Assembly: GCF_047308265.1 (NCBI RefSeq)
Contig: NZ_JBKQWY010000001.1
Coordinates: forward strand, 372,001-436,000
Direction: 5' to 3'
DNA length: 64,000 bases
DNA from: Maricaulis sp047308265
GTDB lineage: Bacteria > Pseudomonadota > Alphaproteobacteria > Caulobacterales > Maricaulaceae
Position numbers and translations under genes: made by a program. Positions within the stretch are counted from its first letter, which is position 1, and every line of letters begins with the position of its first letter. Below, one piece after another: positions 53,723 through 61,688 of the stretch. A model generated the notes under the pieces. That model did not search any database. It saw only the letters and a program-made list of their open reading frames with translations, and was not told the origin of the DNA.

Positions 53723-55047
53723 TGTCTCCGCTTCTCGTGACCGGTCTCGCGGTTCTGGTGTTGCTGATCCTGATCTTGCGTTTCAAGATTCCGGCCTTTG
53801 CCGCCTTGATCGCGGTCTCACTTGTTGCAGCCCTCGCGGCCGGCATGGACTGGGACAGCGCCACGGATACGGTCGTGCGGGGCATGGGCGGGACGCTGGG
53901 CTTCATCGCGGTCATCATCGGTCTGGGTGCCCTGTTCGGCACCTTGCTCGAGGTCAGTGGCGGACTGGAGCGACTGGCCCGGCGGCTGGCGGGCTCCCGA
54001 TTGTCCGGTCCCGGCCTGGGGTTTGTCGGACTGGTTGCGGCCATTCCGGTCTTTTTCGATGTGGCGCTGTTGATCCTGGCGCCTGTCGCGCTGGCGCTCA
54101 GTCGCAAGGTCAAGCGGCCGGTCATGCTCTATGGCCTGCCCCTGCTGGTCGGACTGGCTACGGCCCACGCCTTTATTCCTCCGACTCCCGGCCCGGTCGC
54201 CATCGCCGATATACTCGGTGTGGAGCTGGGCTGGGTAATTTTTGTCGGGGCTGTGTGTGGTCTTCCGGCGTTCCTTCTGGCCGGTCCGGTCCTGGTCTCT
54301 ACACTGTCGCGGTTGAACTGGCTGCCTGAACGTATTGCTGATGACAATGCCGACGGGTTTCACGCGCATGACCGTGAACAGCTATCGGGTGGGCTGGTTA
54401 TCTTGCTGATCCTCCAGCCGCTGGGGCTGATACTGGCGGGCACCCTCGCCACGATGCTGCTTGAGCCGGGGCCCTTGCGTGATGTGATGCGGATTGCCGG
54501 CCACCCCTTTGTCGCCTTGATGATCGCCTGCGGCCTGGCGGCTGTTGCCGTGTCAGGCCTGGGTGAGGAGGTCCGGTCGCGCATGGCGTCCGGCATGGTG
54601 CGGGCGCTGGAACCGACCGGCGCGGTTATTCTGGTGACCGGGGCCGGAGGCGCATTCAAACAGGTTCTGGTCGATACGGGTGGTGGCGAACAACTGGCCC
54701 AATGGGCGCTCGGGCTGGGTATCTTGCCTATTATGGCCGGTTTTCTGCTCGCTCTTCTGGTGCGCGTCGCCCAGGGCAGTGCCACGGTGGCGATGATCAC
54801 GGCCGCAGGCCTGATCGCGCCTGTTGCGGATACCGCGGGGCTCGGCAACTGGGATCTGGCTTGCTTGGCCATAGCGATCGCGGCGGGCGCCAGTGCGCTC
54901 TCGCATGTCAATGACTCCGGATTTTGGCTGGTGTCGCGCGTGTTTGGCTTGAGTGAGGCACAAACCCTGCGCAGCTGGACCCTGGCGACGGGTGTTCTGG
55001 GCATCAGCGGGCTTGCATCCGCGCTCACACTATCGGCACTATTCTGA
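53722..55047 (+). CDS. GntP-family gluconate permease
   Basis: 441 residues, about twelve to fourteen hydrophobic helices. The family pattern LGFIAVIIGLGALFGTLLEVSGG (residues 58-80), AIPVFFDVALLILAPVALAL (about 110-129), LPLLVGLATAHAFIPPTPGPVA (about 142) with the signature HxFxPPxPGP, and SALSHVNDSGFWLVSR near the C-terminus are GntP/GntT hallmarks. It imports gluconate with protons. ATG 53722 is chosen (TGATG overlap with the lactonase stop); TTG 53719 is inferior. With gntK at 40636 it completes uptake and phosphorylation of gluconate. Confidence 0.93.
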   Translation: MSPLLVTGLAVLVLLILILRFKIPAFAALIAVSLVAALAAGMDWDSATDTVVRGMGGTLGFIAVIIGLGALFGTLLEVSGGLERLARRLAGSRLSGPGLGFVGLVAAIPVFFDVALLILAPVALALSRKVKRPVMLYGLPLLVGLATAHAFIPPTPGPVAIADILGVELGWVIFVGAVCGLPAFLLAGPVLVSTLSRLNWLPERIADDNADGFHAHDREQLSGGLVILLILQPLGLILAGTLATMLLEPGPLRDVMRIAGHPFVALMIACGLAAVAVSGLGEEVRSRMASGMVRALEPTGAVILVTGAGGAFKQVLVDTGGGEQLAQWALGLGILPIMAGFLLALLVRVAQGSATVAMITAAGLIAPVADTAGLGNWDLACLAIAIAAGASALSHVNDSGFWLVSRVFGLSEAQTLRSWTLATGVLGISGLASALTLSALF

Positions 55048-55058
55048 CAGGGTTGTCA
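55045..55058. promoter_or_regulatory. LacI-type operator before the sugar symporter gene
   Basis: TGACAGGGTTGTCA is a palindrome of the TGACAnnnnTGTCA type; it starts at the gntP stop codon and ends 15 bases before the symporter start. The centre reads GG rather than CG, a one-base deviation from the other sites. Bound repressor here could block read-through or an internal promoter. Confidence 0.55.
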
Positions 55059-55073
55059 GAACGGAGCCGATAC

Positions 55074-56426
55074 ATGCTCGGACGTCTCGGGCGATATCTC
55101 GGCTATGGCGTCGGGGATTTCGGCCTCAACATCTTCTGGAATACACTCTCTCTCATCCTCGTCTTCTGGTATGTGGAGGTGGTCGGGCTGGATCCGCGGG
55201 CGGCCGGGCTGGTCTTCTTTATCGGTGTGGTCTGGGATGCCCTGGCGGATCTGTGGGTTGCCGACCTTGCCCAGAGGACACGGACACGCTTTGGCACCTA
55301 TCGGCCCTATCTGCTGGTAGGAGGCGTGGTCCTGGGTGGATCCTTCTGCCTGTTATTCTGGATACCGCCCTGGCAAGGCCTGCCGCTGGTCCTGACCCTG
55401 ACCGTTGTGCATATCCTCTTTCGCACGGCCTATACGTTTGTCGCTGTGCCCTATGCTGCGCTCGCCTCACGCCTGACCTTTGATTCCGGTGAGCGGACCT
55501 GGCTCGCTGGCATTCGCATGGGATTTGCCTTTGCAGGTTTATTGTGGGTGTCCGGTTTTATCTTTCCGCTGGCCCGGACGTTCGGTGAGCGAGAGGGCAT
55601 GGCAGCCTGGGCCTATTTTGGTGCGGCCGCTGTCGGGGCTTTGACAGCCTTCGTGGCCTTTGTGATCTGTTTTTTCGGGACGCGTGAAAAAGCGCCACCT
55701 GGCCATGTCGAGGCTCCCTCTGCCCGCAGTGGCTTTATCAAGCTGATCGGGGAGTGGCGGGAAAATCCGGCCCTCTCGCGTCTTCTGCTTCTCCTGTTTG
55801 TGAATTCAGTAGCTGTTTCAAGCTTTCTGCTCCCGCTCTCCTTCTATCTCGAAGCCTCGTCGGGCCTTCTTGCGGAGAAGGAAGTCGTGCTTTCGGCCTA
55901 CGCATTGGCGACCGTGCTATCTGTGCCGGTCTGGACGGTGGTCTCCAGTGTGATCGGGGTCCGACAAGCCTGGTTATGGGCAGTCGGAGTTTTGTCCAGC
56001 AGCGCCCTGGCTTTCGCCCTGTTTGGTCCGATTATTGTTGGCGGCATTCCCATCCAGATCTTCGGGTATGGGGCGGGATATGCAGCGTTTGGCGTCTATA
56101 TCTGGGCATTGATCCCCAATGCGATCGAAATTGGTCAATGGCATTCGGGAAAGCGTCGCGAGGGGGCGGTATTTGGCGCGTCTCTTTTCGTGCAGAAGAC
56201 CGCGGGGGGTGTTGCCGGTATTCTTGTGGGTCTGATGCTCGCTATGATCGGTTATGACCGTGAACTGGGTATGCAATTGCCTGAGACTCTGGCACGGCTA
56301 AGCTTGTATCTCTATATTGTACCACCGCTTCTTGTCGTGCTCTCAGGGGTTCTGGTCTTGCGCCTGCCCTTCACCGAGGAGGAGCATCGCAAGATCGTGT
56401 CCGATCTGGACAAGCGCACGCGCTGA
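55074..56426 (+). CDS. Glycoside-pentoside-hexuronide (GPH) family sugar symporter
   Basis: 450 residues, twelve transmembrane helices. LGYGVGDFGLNIFWNTLSLI (Asp in helix I, residues 8-27), DPRAAGLVFFIGVVWDALAD (Asp, helix II) and AQRTRTRFGTYRPYLLVGGV (about 70-89, the conserved R-x-G-x-x-R-P-x-x-L motif) identify the MelB-like GPH group that couples sugar uptake to Na+ or H+. It most likely takes up cellobiose, glucose or another glycoside. The ATG 55074 has GGAG nine bases upstream; the TTG at 55053 lies inside the operator and is not credible. It follows gntP and precedes the first lacI-type gene by 18 bases. Confidence 0.9.
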   Translation: MLGRLGRYLGYGVGDFGLNIFWNTLSLILVFWYVEVVGLDPRAAGLVFFIGVVWDALADLWVADLAQRTRTRFGTYRPYLLVGGVVLGGSFCLLFWIPPWQGLPLVLTLTVVHILFRTAYTFVAVPYAALASRLTFDSGERTWLAGIRMGFAFAGLLWVSGFIFPLARTFGEREGMAAWAYFGAAAVGALTAFVAFVICFFGTREKAPPGHVEAPSARSGFIKLIGEWRENPALSRLLLLLFVNSVAVSSFLLPLSFYLEASSGLLAEKEVVLSAYALATVLSVPVWTVVSSVIGVRQAWLWAVGVLSSSALAFALFGPIIVGGIPIQIFGYGAGYAAFGVYIWALIPNAIEIGQWHSGKRREGAVFGASLFVQKTAGGVAGILVGLMLAMIGYDRELGMQLPETLARLSLYLYIVPPLLVVLSGVLVLRLPFTEEEHRKIVSDLDKRTR

Positions 56427-56444
56427 CCCCGGGAGATCCATCTC

Positions 56445-57482
56445 ATGGCCCGCATGATTGATATTGCAGAACGTGCTGGTGTGTCGCTGAAAACGGTCTC
56501 GCGCGTCCTCAATAATGAGCCCCACGTCAAAGACGAGGTCCGTGACCGGGTGCGGCGTGCGGCCGAGGATGTGGGTTATGTGCCCAGTACATCGGCACGG
56601 CGCCTGGCAGGAAGCCGCAATTATGCCATCCAGCTGATCAGCCATTCCAGTCGCTCCAATTACGTCAATGCGATCCAGTTTGGCGCGGTTCAGGCCTGCC
56701 AATCGCTGGGGTATCAGCTGATCGTGTCTTTGCTCGCCGGGGCCGACAAAATGGACTGGTCCGAGCTCTACAAAAACGCGGAAATCCTGGTCAAAACGGC
56801 TCGTCCGGACGGCATTATCCTGGTGCCGCCCCTGTCCAATGACGGGCGTTTGGCGGAAGTGCTCCAGCAGCTGGGTGTACCCGTCGCGCGGGTCGATCCC
56901 CGGGCGATAGACGGATCGACGATTGTGGTGCGGATCAATGAACGTCAGGCTGCATGTGAACTGGTCGAGTATCTCCTGCAACAGGGGCACACCCGCATTG
57001 CCTTTATCCGCGGCAAGGAAGACCAGAATGCCACCCATGAGCGGTTTGCCGGCTACCAGGACGCGCTGAAGGCGGCGAATATTGATCTGGATCCGTCCCT
57101 GGTCCTGCCCGGGACATTTGATTTTCCGTCGGGCTTTTCCGGGGGAGAACATTTGATACGCCTCGACGACTCCCCAACCGCGATTTTCGCCGCGAATGAT
57201 GACATGGCTGCTGGCGTATTGATGGCCGCATTGCGCAATGGTGTCTCTGTGCCAAACGATCTTTCAATTGTCGGGTTTGATGATGCGGACGTGGCCGACA
57301 AGACTTGGCCAGCTCTGACAACGGTGCGACAGCCCCTGTTGGAGATCGGGGAGGCTGCAGCGTCAGAACTGATCCGCTTGGTCTCAAACAATGGCCCGGT
57401 CCGCGCTGAGACACTGAACCGCGTTCTCGACCACGAGATCGTGTATCGCAGCTCGGCGGGTGCACCGCCAAATGCTAGCTGA
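56445..57482 (+). CDS. LacI-family transcriptional regulator 1
   Basis: 345 residues. HTH and hinge: MIDIAERAGVSLKTVSRVLN, NEPHVKDEVRDRVRRAAEDV and YVPSTSARRLAGSR. Residues 60-335 form the periplasmic-binding-protein-like sensor domain (YAIQLISHSSRSNYVNAIQF; GIILVPPLSNDGRLAEVL; PTAIFAANDDMAAGVLMAAL). The helix region VSLKTVSRVLNNEPHVK is identical to that of the second LacI protein at 60526, so both probably bind the TGACAnCGnTGTCA palindromes. ATG 56445 has GGGAG upstream. It ends the plus-strand run GH3-lactonase-GntP-symporter-LacI. A 10-bp inverted repeat at 57534-57569 follows. Confidence 0.93.
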   Translation: MARMIDIAERAGVSLKTVSRVLNNEPHVKDEVRDRVRRAAEDVGYVPSTSARRLAGSRNYAIQLISHSSRSNYVNAIQFGAVQACQSLGYQLIVSLLAGADKMDWSELYKNAEILVKTARPDGIILVPPLSNDGRLAEVLQQLGVPVARVDPRAIDGSTIVVRINERQAACELVEYLLQQGHTRIAFIRGKEDQNATHERFAGYQDALKAANIDLDPSLVLPGTFDFPSGFSGGEHLIRLDDSPTAIFAANDDMAAGVLMAALRNGVSVPNDLSIVGFDDADVADKTWPALTTVRQPLLEIGEAAASELIRLVSNNGPVRAETLNRVLDHEIVYRSSAGAPPNAS

Positions 57483-57533
57483 TCTGGTCTGCGAGACCTC
57501 TGATGTCGCCAATGCCAGATTGGAAAAATGGCG

Positions 57534-57569
57534 GCCGGGATCCGAGGGAAGATGCAGGGGGATCCCGGC
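57534..57569. terminator. Inverted repeat between convergent LacI and GH3 genes
   Basis: GCCGGGATCC and GGATCCCGGC form a perfect 10-bp stem around a 16-base loop, between the convergent stops of lacI-1 (57482) and the second GH3 gene (57586). No T tract, so its role as terminator is probable but not proven. Confidence 0.5.
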
Positions 57570-57585
57570 GCGCCAACGGGGAAGA

Positions 57586-60108
57586 TCAGATATTCCCGCA
57601 GTCTGTGGCTGCATCCGTATCCGGACGCAGTTGAATGTCTCCCAGCCCGATCTGCCCGGCGTCATCGCGCGTGGTGAGCAGGAAGGGGCGGGTGATTGCT
57701 GTCAGCGGTCGGCCGGCCTGACTGAAGCATGAGAGGCTGATCCGGTATTCGGTCCAGTTGCCCTGTGTGATCTCCATGTCGATGGCGTCCGCACATTCCG
57801 TGTCGGCGCAGTCCACACCGATCGCGATGCGTGCAGGTTCAGCACCGACGGAGCGGGCCTGGAAGCTCAGCTCCATGGCCCCATTGGCCTGACGGCTGAG
57901 ATCAACGGCATCAGGACCTTCGATCATCATCACGGCGCCGGCCTCGTTCCAGACCAGCTGAAGGGAATCTTCCTGTGCGGTGCGATCTGTCGCGCTCACA
58001 TCCATGGACCGGGTGGAGATGGCCCACGGCGCTATGGCCTGACCCTGGCTGTAGTATTGCTCCACATAACTGGTGTCGCGCACCTCAACCCCTGACTCTT
58101 CGGACAGTTGACCGAGCTGGTGGACGTCGCCGAAGGACAGGCCATACCCGTACGCAAACAGCGGGGCGTAGTCGGTATCACCGCGATTGAGCTGGCCTCC
58201 CAGGCCGTCCGAGGGCCAGGAATAGGACAACCGACCCGTGAAATCAAAACCCGACTCACTCTGGAAGAGCAGGTCGGCGACACCCGCCCCTTCGCTGCCC
58301 GGCAGCCAGGCGGCGATAAAAGCATCCGATGCGTTGATTTCGGGATTAGTCCACATGGGGCGGCCCGACAGGAATACGCTGACGACGGGCCGTCCGGCGT
58401 CCTGATGCGCGGACAGGGTTTGCGGTGTCAAACTTGTGGACTGATAGTCCAGATGATCACGATCCCCCTGGAATTCCGCATAGGGGCGTTCGCCATACAC
58501 AGCGATGACGACATCGGCCTCAATTTCGCTCGTTCCGTCTGCATCATAGAAAAGTTCACCGCCCGCCTCGGTCACGGCCGCTTCGATGCCGGACAGGATG
58601 CTATCCGCATTGGGGAATTCGGAGTTGGGGAAGTCGCCCCCCTGCCAGGACAGGGTCCAGCCCCCCGCGGCTGCTCCGATATTGTCGGCATCCGGTCCGA
58701 TCACCAGAACACGGCTGCCGGCATCCAGGGGCAGGAGCTGGTCGTTGTTTTTAAGCAGGACAAGGCTTTCGCGAACCGCCTGTCGCGCGATGGCCCGGTG
58801 TTCGTCCGAGCCCAGCAGGTCCTCGCGCCCGGCGTAAACACGTTCGCTCGGGCGGGGCATCTCGAAGAGCCCCATATTGATTTTGACACGCAGGATGCGT
58901 CGCACGGCATCATCCAGACGTTCCATCGGAATCTCGCCGGACTGAACATGGGCCAGTGTGCTGTGCCACAGGCCTCGCCAGCTGTCGGGAGCCATGTACA
59001 TATCGAGCCCGGCATTGAGGCTTTCCGGGCAGTCCGTTGCGGTACAGCCCTCAATCAGGCCGTGGCCATTCCAGTCACCCACAATGAAACCCTGAAATCC
59101 CATGCGGTCCTTCAGAACGCCGGTCATCAGACTTTCATTGCCGTGCATACGGATGCCGTTCCAGCCCGAGAAAGAGGCCATGACCGTTTGAACACCCGCA
59201 GGAATGGCCGTGTAATAGCCTGCCGCATGGATGTCGCGCAGTTCGGTCTCCGAGATCAGCGCATCTCCCTGGTCACGACCATTCTGAGTGCCGCCATCAG
59301 CGAGAAAATGCTTGGCGCTGGACAGGACACGGCCTTCGCCCAGGAAATCATCCTGACCGGGATGCCCTTGCAGGCCATAGACGATGCGGGGTGCATAGTC
59401 GGCGACGATTGCAGGGTCCTCGGAGAAACCTTCATAGGTGCGACCCCATCGGTCATCGCGCGGGACCGCCAGAGTGGGGGCAAACGTCCAGTCATGGCCG
59501 GAGACCAGCAATTCAAGCGCGGTTACCCGGTAGATCTCCTCGATCAGATCTGGGTTTCTGGCAGCGCCCAGTCCGATGTTATGCGGGAAGACCGTGGCAC
59601 CGCGCAGGTTGGCATGTCCGTGCACGGCATCAATGCCCCAGATGATCGGAACAGCCAATTCGACAGCGCTGTCATCGATAGATGCGTCGAAATAGGCATC
59701 CGCAGCGGCAAGCCAGGTCCCGGTATCAGCATAGGGCAGTGGGCCCGGCGCAGAATTGCCTCCGCTGAGCACAGAACCCAGATGATAGTCACGCACCTCG
59801 TCCGGGGTGACAGAACCGCTATCGGCCTGGATGATCTGTCCGACTTTCTGCTCCAGCGTCATTTGCGCCATGATGCTGTCGATCCGCGCCTCTACAGCCG
59901 GATCCAGTGGTGCGGCAGGCAGGGCCGGCCAGGTGTCAGGATTGGCGATGGCGGACATTGAGGGCGTCGCCTGCGGGGCGGCTTCCTGCACCTCAGCCTG
60001 GGTCTCTCCCTGTTCGGTATTGAGCGTTTCAGATTGGGCGCAAGCCGCCAGGGCGGTCAGAAGCGCAAGGCTGGAGACCTGGCAGAACCGGGACAGGGGC
60101 GTCGTCAT
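57586..60108 (-). CDS. Glycoside hydrolase family 3 exo-beta-glucanase (ExoP-type), lipoprotein
   Basis: 840 residues. Signal MTTPLSRFCQVSSLALLTAL with lipobox LAAC. The barrel has VPIIWGIDAVHGHANLRGAT (about 146), LSSAKHFLADGGTQNGRDQG (K-H pair) and GFQGFIVGDWNGHGLIEGC with the nucleophile Asp (about 340). The second domain contains LVLLKNNDQLLPLDAGSRVL and the third GLGGQLNRGDTDYAPLFAYGYGL. A further C-terminal beta domain (AMELSFQARSVGAEPARIAI; two Cys pairs) is the extra galactose-binding-like module of ExoP enzymes. The GDWNGH variant is typical of exo-1,3/1,4-beta-glucanases. The start at 60108 has a perfect GGGAGGATAAT ribosome-binding site; the frame is open to 60252 but this runs across the operator at 60186. 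Confidence 0.92.
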   Translation of the reverse strand: MTTPLSRFCQVSSLALLTALAACAQSETLNTEQGETQAEVQEAAPQATPSMSAIANPDTWPALPAAPLDPAVEARIDSIMAQMTLEQKVGQIIQADSGSVTPDEVRDYHLGSVLSGGNSAPGPLPYADTGTWLAAADAYFDASIDDSAVELAVPIIWGIDAVHGHANLRGATVFPHNIGLGAARNPDLIEEIYRVTALELLVSGHDWTFAPTLAVPRDDRWGRTYEGFSEDPAIVADYAPRIVYGLQGHPGQDDFLGEGRVLSSAKHFLADGGTQNGRDQGDALISETELRDIHAAGYYTAIPAGVQTVMASFSGWNGIRMHGNESLMTGVLKDRMGFQGFIVGDWNGHGLIEGCTATDCPESLNAGLDMYMAPDSWRGLWHSTLAHVQSGEIPMERLDDAVRRILRVKINMGLFEMPRPSERVYAGREDLLGSDEHRAIARQAVRESLVLLKNNDQLLPLDAGSRVLVIGPDADNIGAAAGGWTLSWQGGDFPNSEFPNADSILSGIEAAVTEAGGELFYDADGTSEIEADVVIAVYGERPYAEFQGDRDHLDYQSTSLTPQTLSAHQDAGRPVVSVFLSGRPMWTNPEINASDAFIAAWLPGSEGAGVADLLFQSESGFDFTGRLSYSWPSDGLGGQLNRGDTDYAPLFAYGYGLSFGDVHQLGQLSEESGVEVRDTSYVEQYYSQGQAIAPWAISTRSMDVSATDRTAQEDSLQLVWNEAGAVMMIEGPDAVDLSRQANGAMELSFQARSVGAEPARIAIGVDCADTECADAIDMEITQGNWTEYRISLSCFSQAGRPLTAITRPFLLTTRDDAGQIGLGDIQLRPDTDAATDCGNI

Positions 60109-60185
60109 TATTATCCTCCCAAGGACGTAACGTGCGGGCGGTGCATTGCCGCCAAGGCTGAGTTGAGGGGCACCATGCCCGACTA

Positions 60186-60199
60186 TGACAGCGATGTCA
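60186..60199. promoter_or_regulatory. LacI-type operator upstream of GH3-2
   Basis: TGACAGCGATGTCA, 78 bases before the GH3-2 start, matches the palindrome with one deviation. GTTGTCA half-sites also occur at 60305-60311 and 60497-60503 in the 417-base spacer before the divergent lacI-2 gene, so the regulator may loop or control itself. I see no gene in 60109-60525. Confidence 0.65.
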
Positions 60200-60525
60200 A
60201 AGTGAACCGAGCCGGCCTTGCCAGTTTCTCCCTTGGTCCTAATTGCGGTCATGAATGGCCGTTAAACGCAGAGGTGATCAGGCGTTATCTTGATGTTGGC
60301 CGTCGTTGTCATAGTTTGTGGCGAAGTCGCTGTGTCCTGTGGGGCAGGGACGGGCAGGTACGCGCTACAGCGTGCGACTGACAGTCCGCACCTTGCCGAG
60401 GAGAGTATTTCTGCGCATGGTTTTTGATACGAGCAGGCTGGGGGAACGGCCAGTATCGTCAGGGAGAATCGGTCAGGGGTGTCCACCCCGTCGCCGGTTG
60501 TCATGGGACTTTGAAAGGATGATGC

Positions 60526-61584
60526 ATGGCGCGCATGATTGATGTCGCGAAAAAGGCCGGCGTTTCGCTAAAAACCGTCTCGCGTGTTCTGAACAATGAG
60601 CCCCATGTGAAAGATGTCTTGCGGGAAAGAGTGAAGACCGCCGCTGAGGAAGTGGGTTACGTCCCGTCGGCTTCGGCGCGACGTTTGCGGTCCAATCGGA
60701 GTTATAATCTGCAACTCCTCTCCCACTCTGATCGAAGCAATTATGTTAACGCTATCCAGTTCGGAGCGATCGATGTCTGCCAGACATCGGGCTATCAGCT
60801 GGTGATCGCCCTGCTGGAGGGTGTGTCCAAGCGCACCTGGTCGGAATTGCATGACGAGCTGTCGCGTATACTCAACCAGGCGAAGCCGGATGGATTGATT
60901 CTGGTGCCGCCGCTCTCCAACGATGAACGCGTAGCCGGAATTCTGTCCGAGTTTGACATTCCCGTGGCGCGGATCGGGCCGACACACGGGATTGAATCCC
61001 CGATTACCATCGCCATTGATGAACAGGCCGCTGCACAACAGCTGACCGATCTGTTGATTGCAGCGGGACATGAGAAAATCGCTTTCTTGCGCGGCAAGGA
61101 AGATCAGGCGGCCACGCATTTGCGCTTTCGCGGGTATCGCGACGCTCTGGACGCGGCGGGTCTGACATTCAACCCGGAATGGGTGTTGCCGGGTAATTTC
61201 GAATTTCCATCGGGCCTGGCGGCCGGAGAAGCGCTTCTGGCAATGGAGGATCGTCCCACCGCTGTATTCGCAGCCAATGATGATATGGCTGCCGGCGTCA
61301 TCATGGCGGGCCACCGTGCAGGTCTGGATTTGCCCGCAGAGCTGAGCGTTGTCGGATTTGATGATTCCGAGATCGCCGACAAGACGTGGCCAGCGATCAC
61401 TACCGTTCATCAGCCGCTGGTCGAATATGGACGGTTGGCAGCACGGCTTCTGATTGAAAAGTTAGGCGGTATTCCCGTTATCGGTGCGTCTGTGGACGCG
61501 CCTGAATTGTCTCCGGGAATGATCTCCTATTCCCTGGTTGAACGCGATTCAATCAGCGATAAATCTATTAAAACAAAGCAATAG
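60526..61584 (+). CDS. LacI-family transcriptional regulator 2
   Basis: 352 residues. HTH: MIDVAKKAGVSLKTVSRVLN, NEPHVKDVLRERVKTAAEEV, hinge YVPSASARRLRSNR. The ligand-binding domain resembles LacI 1 throughout (SDRSNYVNAIQFGAIDVCQT; PDGLILVPPLSNDERVAGIL; RPTAVFAANDDMAAGVIMAG), so it is a paralog from duplication. Differences cluster in the effector domain, suggesting distinct but related inducers (for example cellobiose and a beta-1,3 disaccharide). Start ATG 60526 has AAAGGA upstream. It sits between the ExoP-type GH3 and a TonB receptor, both with the palindromic operator. Confidence 0.93.
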   Translation: MARMIDVAKKAGVSLKTVSRVLNNEPHVKDVLRERVKTAAEEVGYVPSASARRLRSNRSYNLQLLSHSDRSNYVNAIQFGAIDVCQTSGYQLVIALLEGVSKRTWSELHDELSRILNQAKPDGLILVPPLSNDERVAGILSEFDIPVARIGPTHGIESPITIAIDEQAAAQQLTDLLIAAGHEKIAFLRGKEDQAATHLRFRGYRDALDAAGLTFNPEWVLPGNFEFPSGLAAGEALLAMEDRPTAVFAANDDMAAGVIMAGHRAGLDLPAELSVVGFDDSEIADKTWPAITTVHQPLVEYGRLAARLLIEKLGGIPVIGASVDAPELSPGMISYSLVERDSISDKSIKTKQ

Positions 61585-61635
61585 CCAAAATTGTCTTTCG
61601 TTGTCAGAATCTAATTGATTTGCCTCATCTGAGCA

Positions 61636-61649
61636 TGATAACGTTGTCA
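61636..61649. promoter_or_regulatory. LacI-type operator upstream of TonB receptor 3
   Basis: TGATAACGTTGTCA differs from the perfect palindrome TGACAACGTTGTCA by one base and lies 39 bases before the receptor start. A second half-site TGACAACAGTGCA follows at 61662, and CGTTGTCA occurs at 61599-61606 just after the lacI-2 gene. This clustering makes repression of the receptor by LacI likely. Confidence 0.65.
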
Positions 61650-61688
61650 AAATAACAAATATGACAACAGTGCAAGTGGGAGGACACT

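Noticed and set aside
58108..59961. 617-codon open frame on the plus strand
   Set aside because: Antisense to the GH3-2 gene, whose catalytic motifs are clear; a shadow frame.
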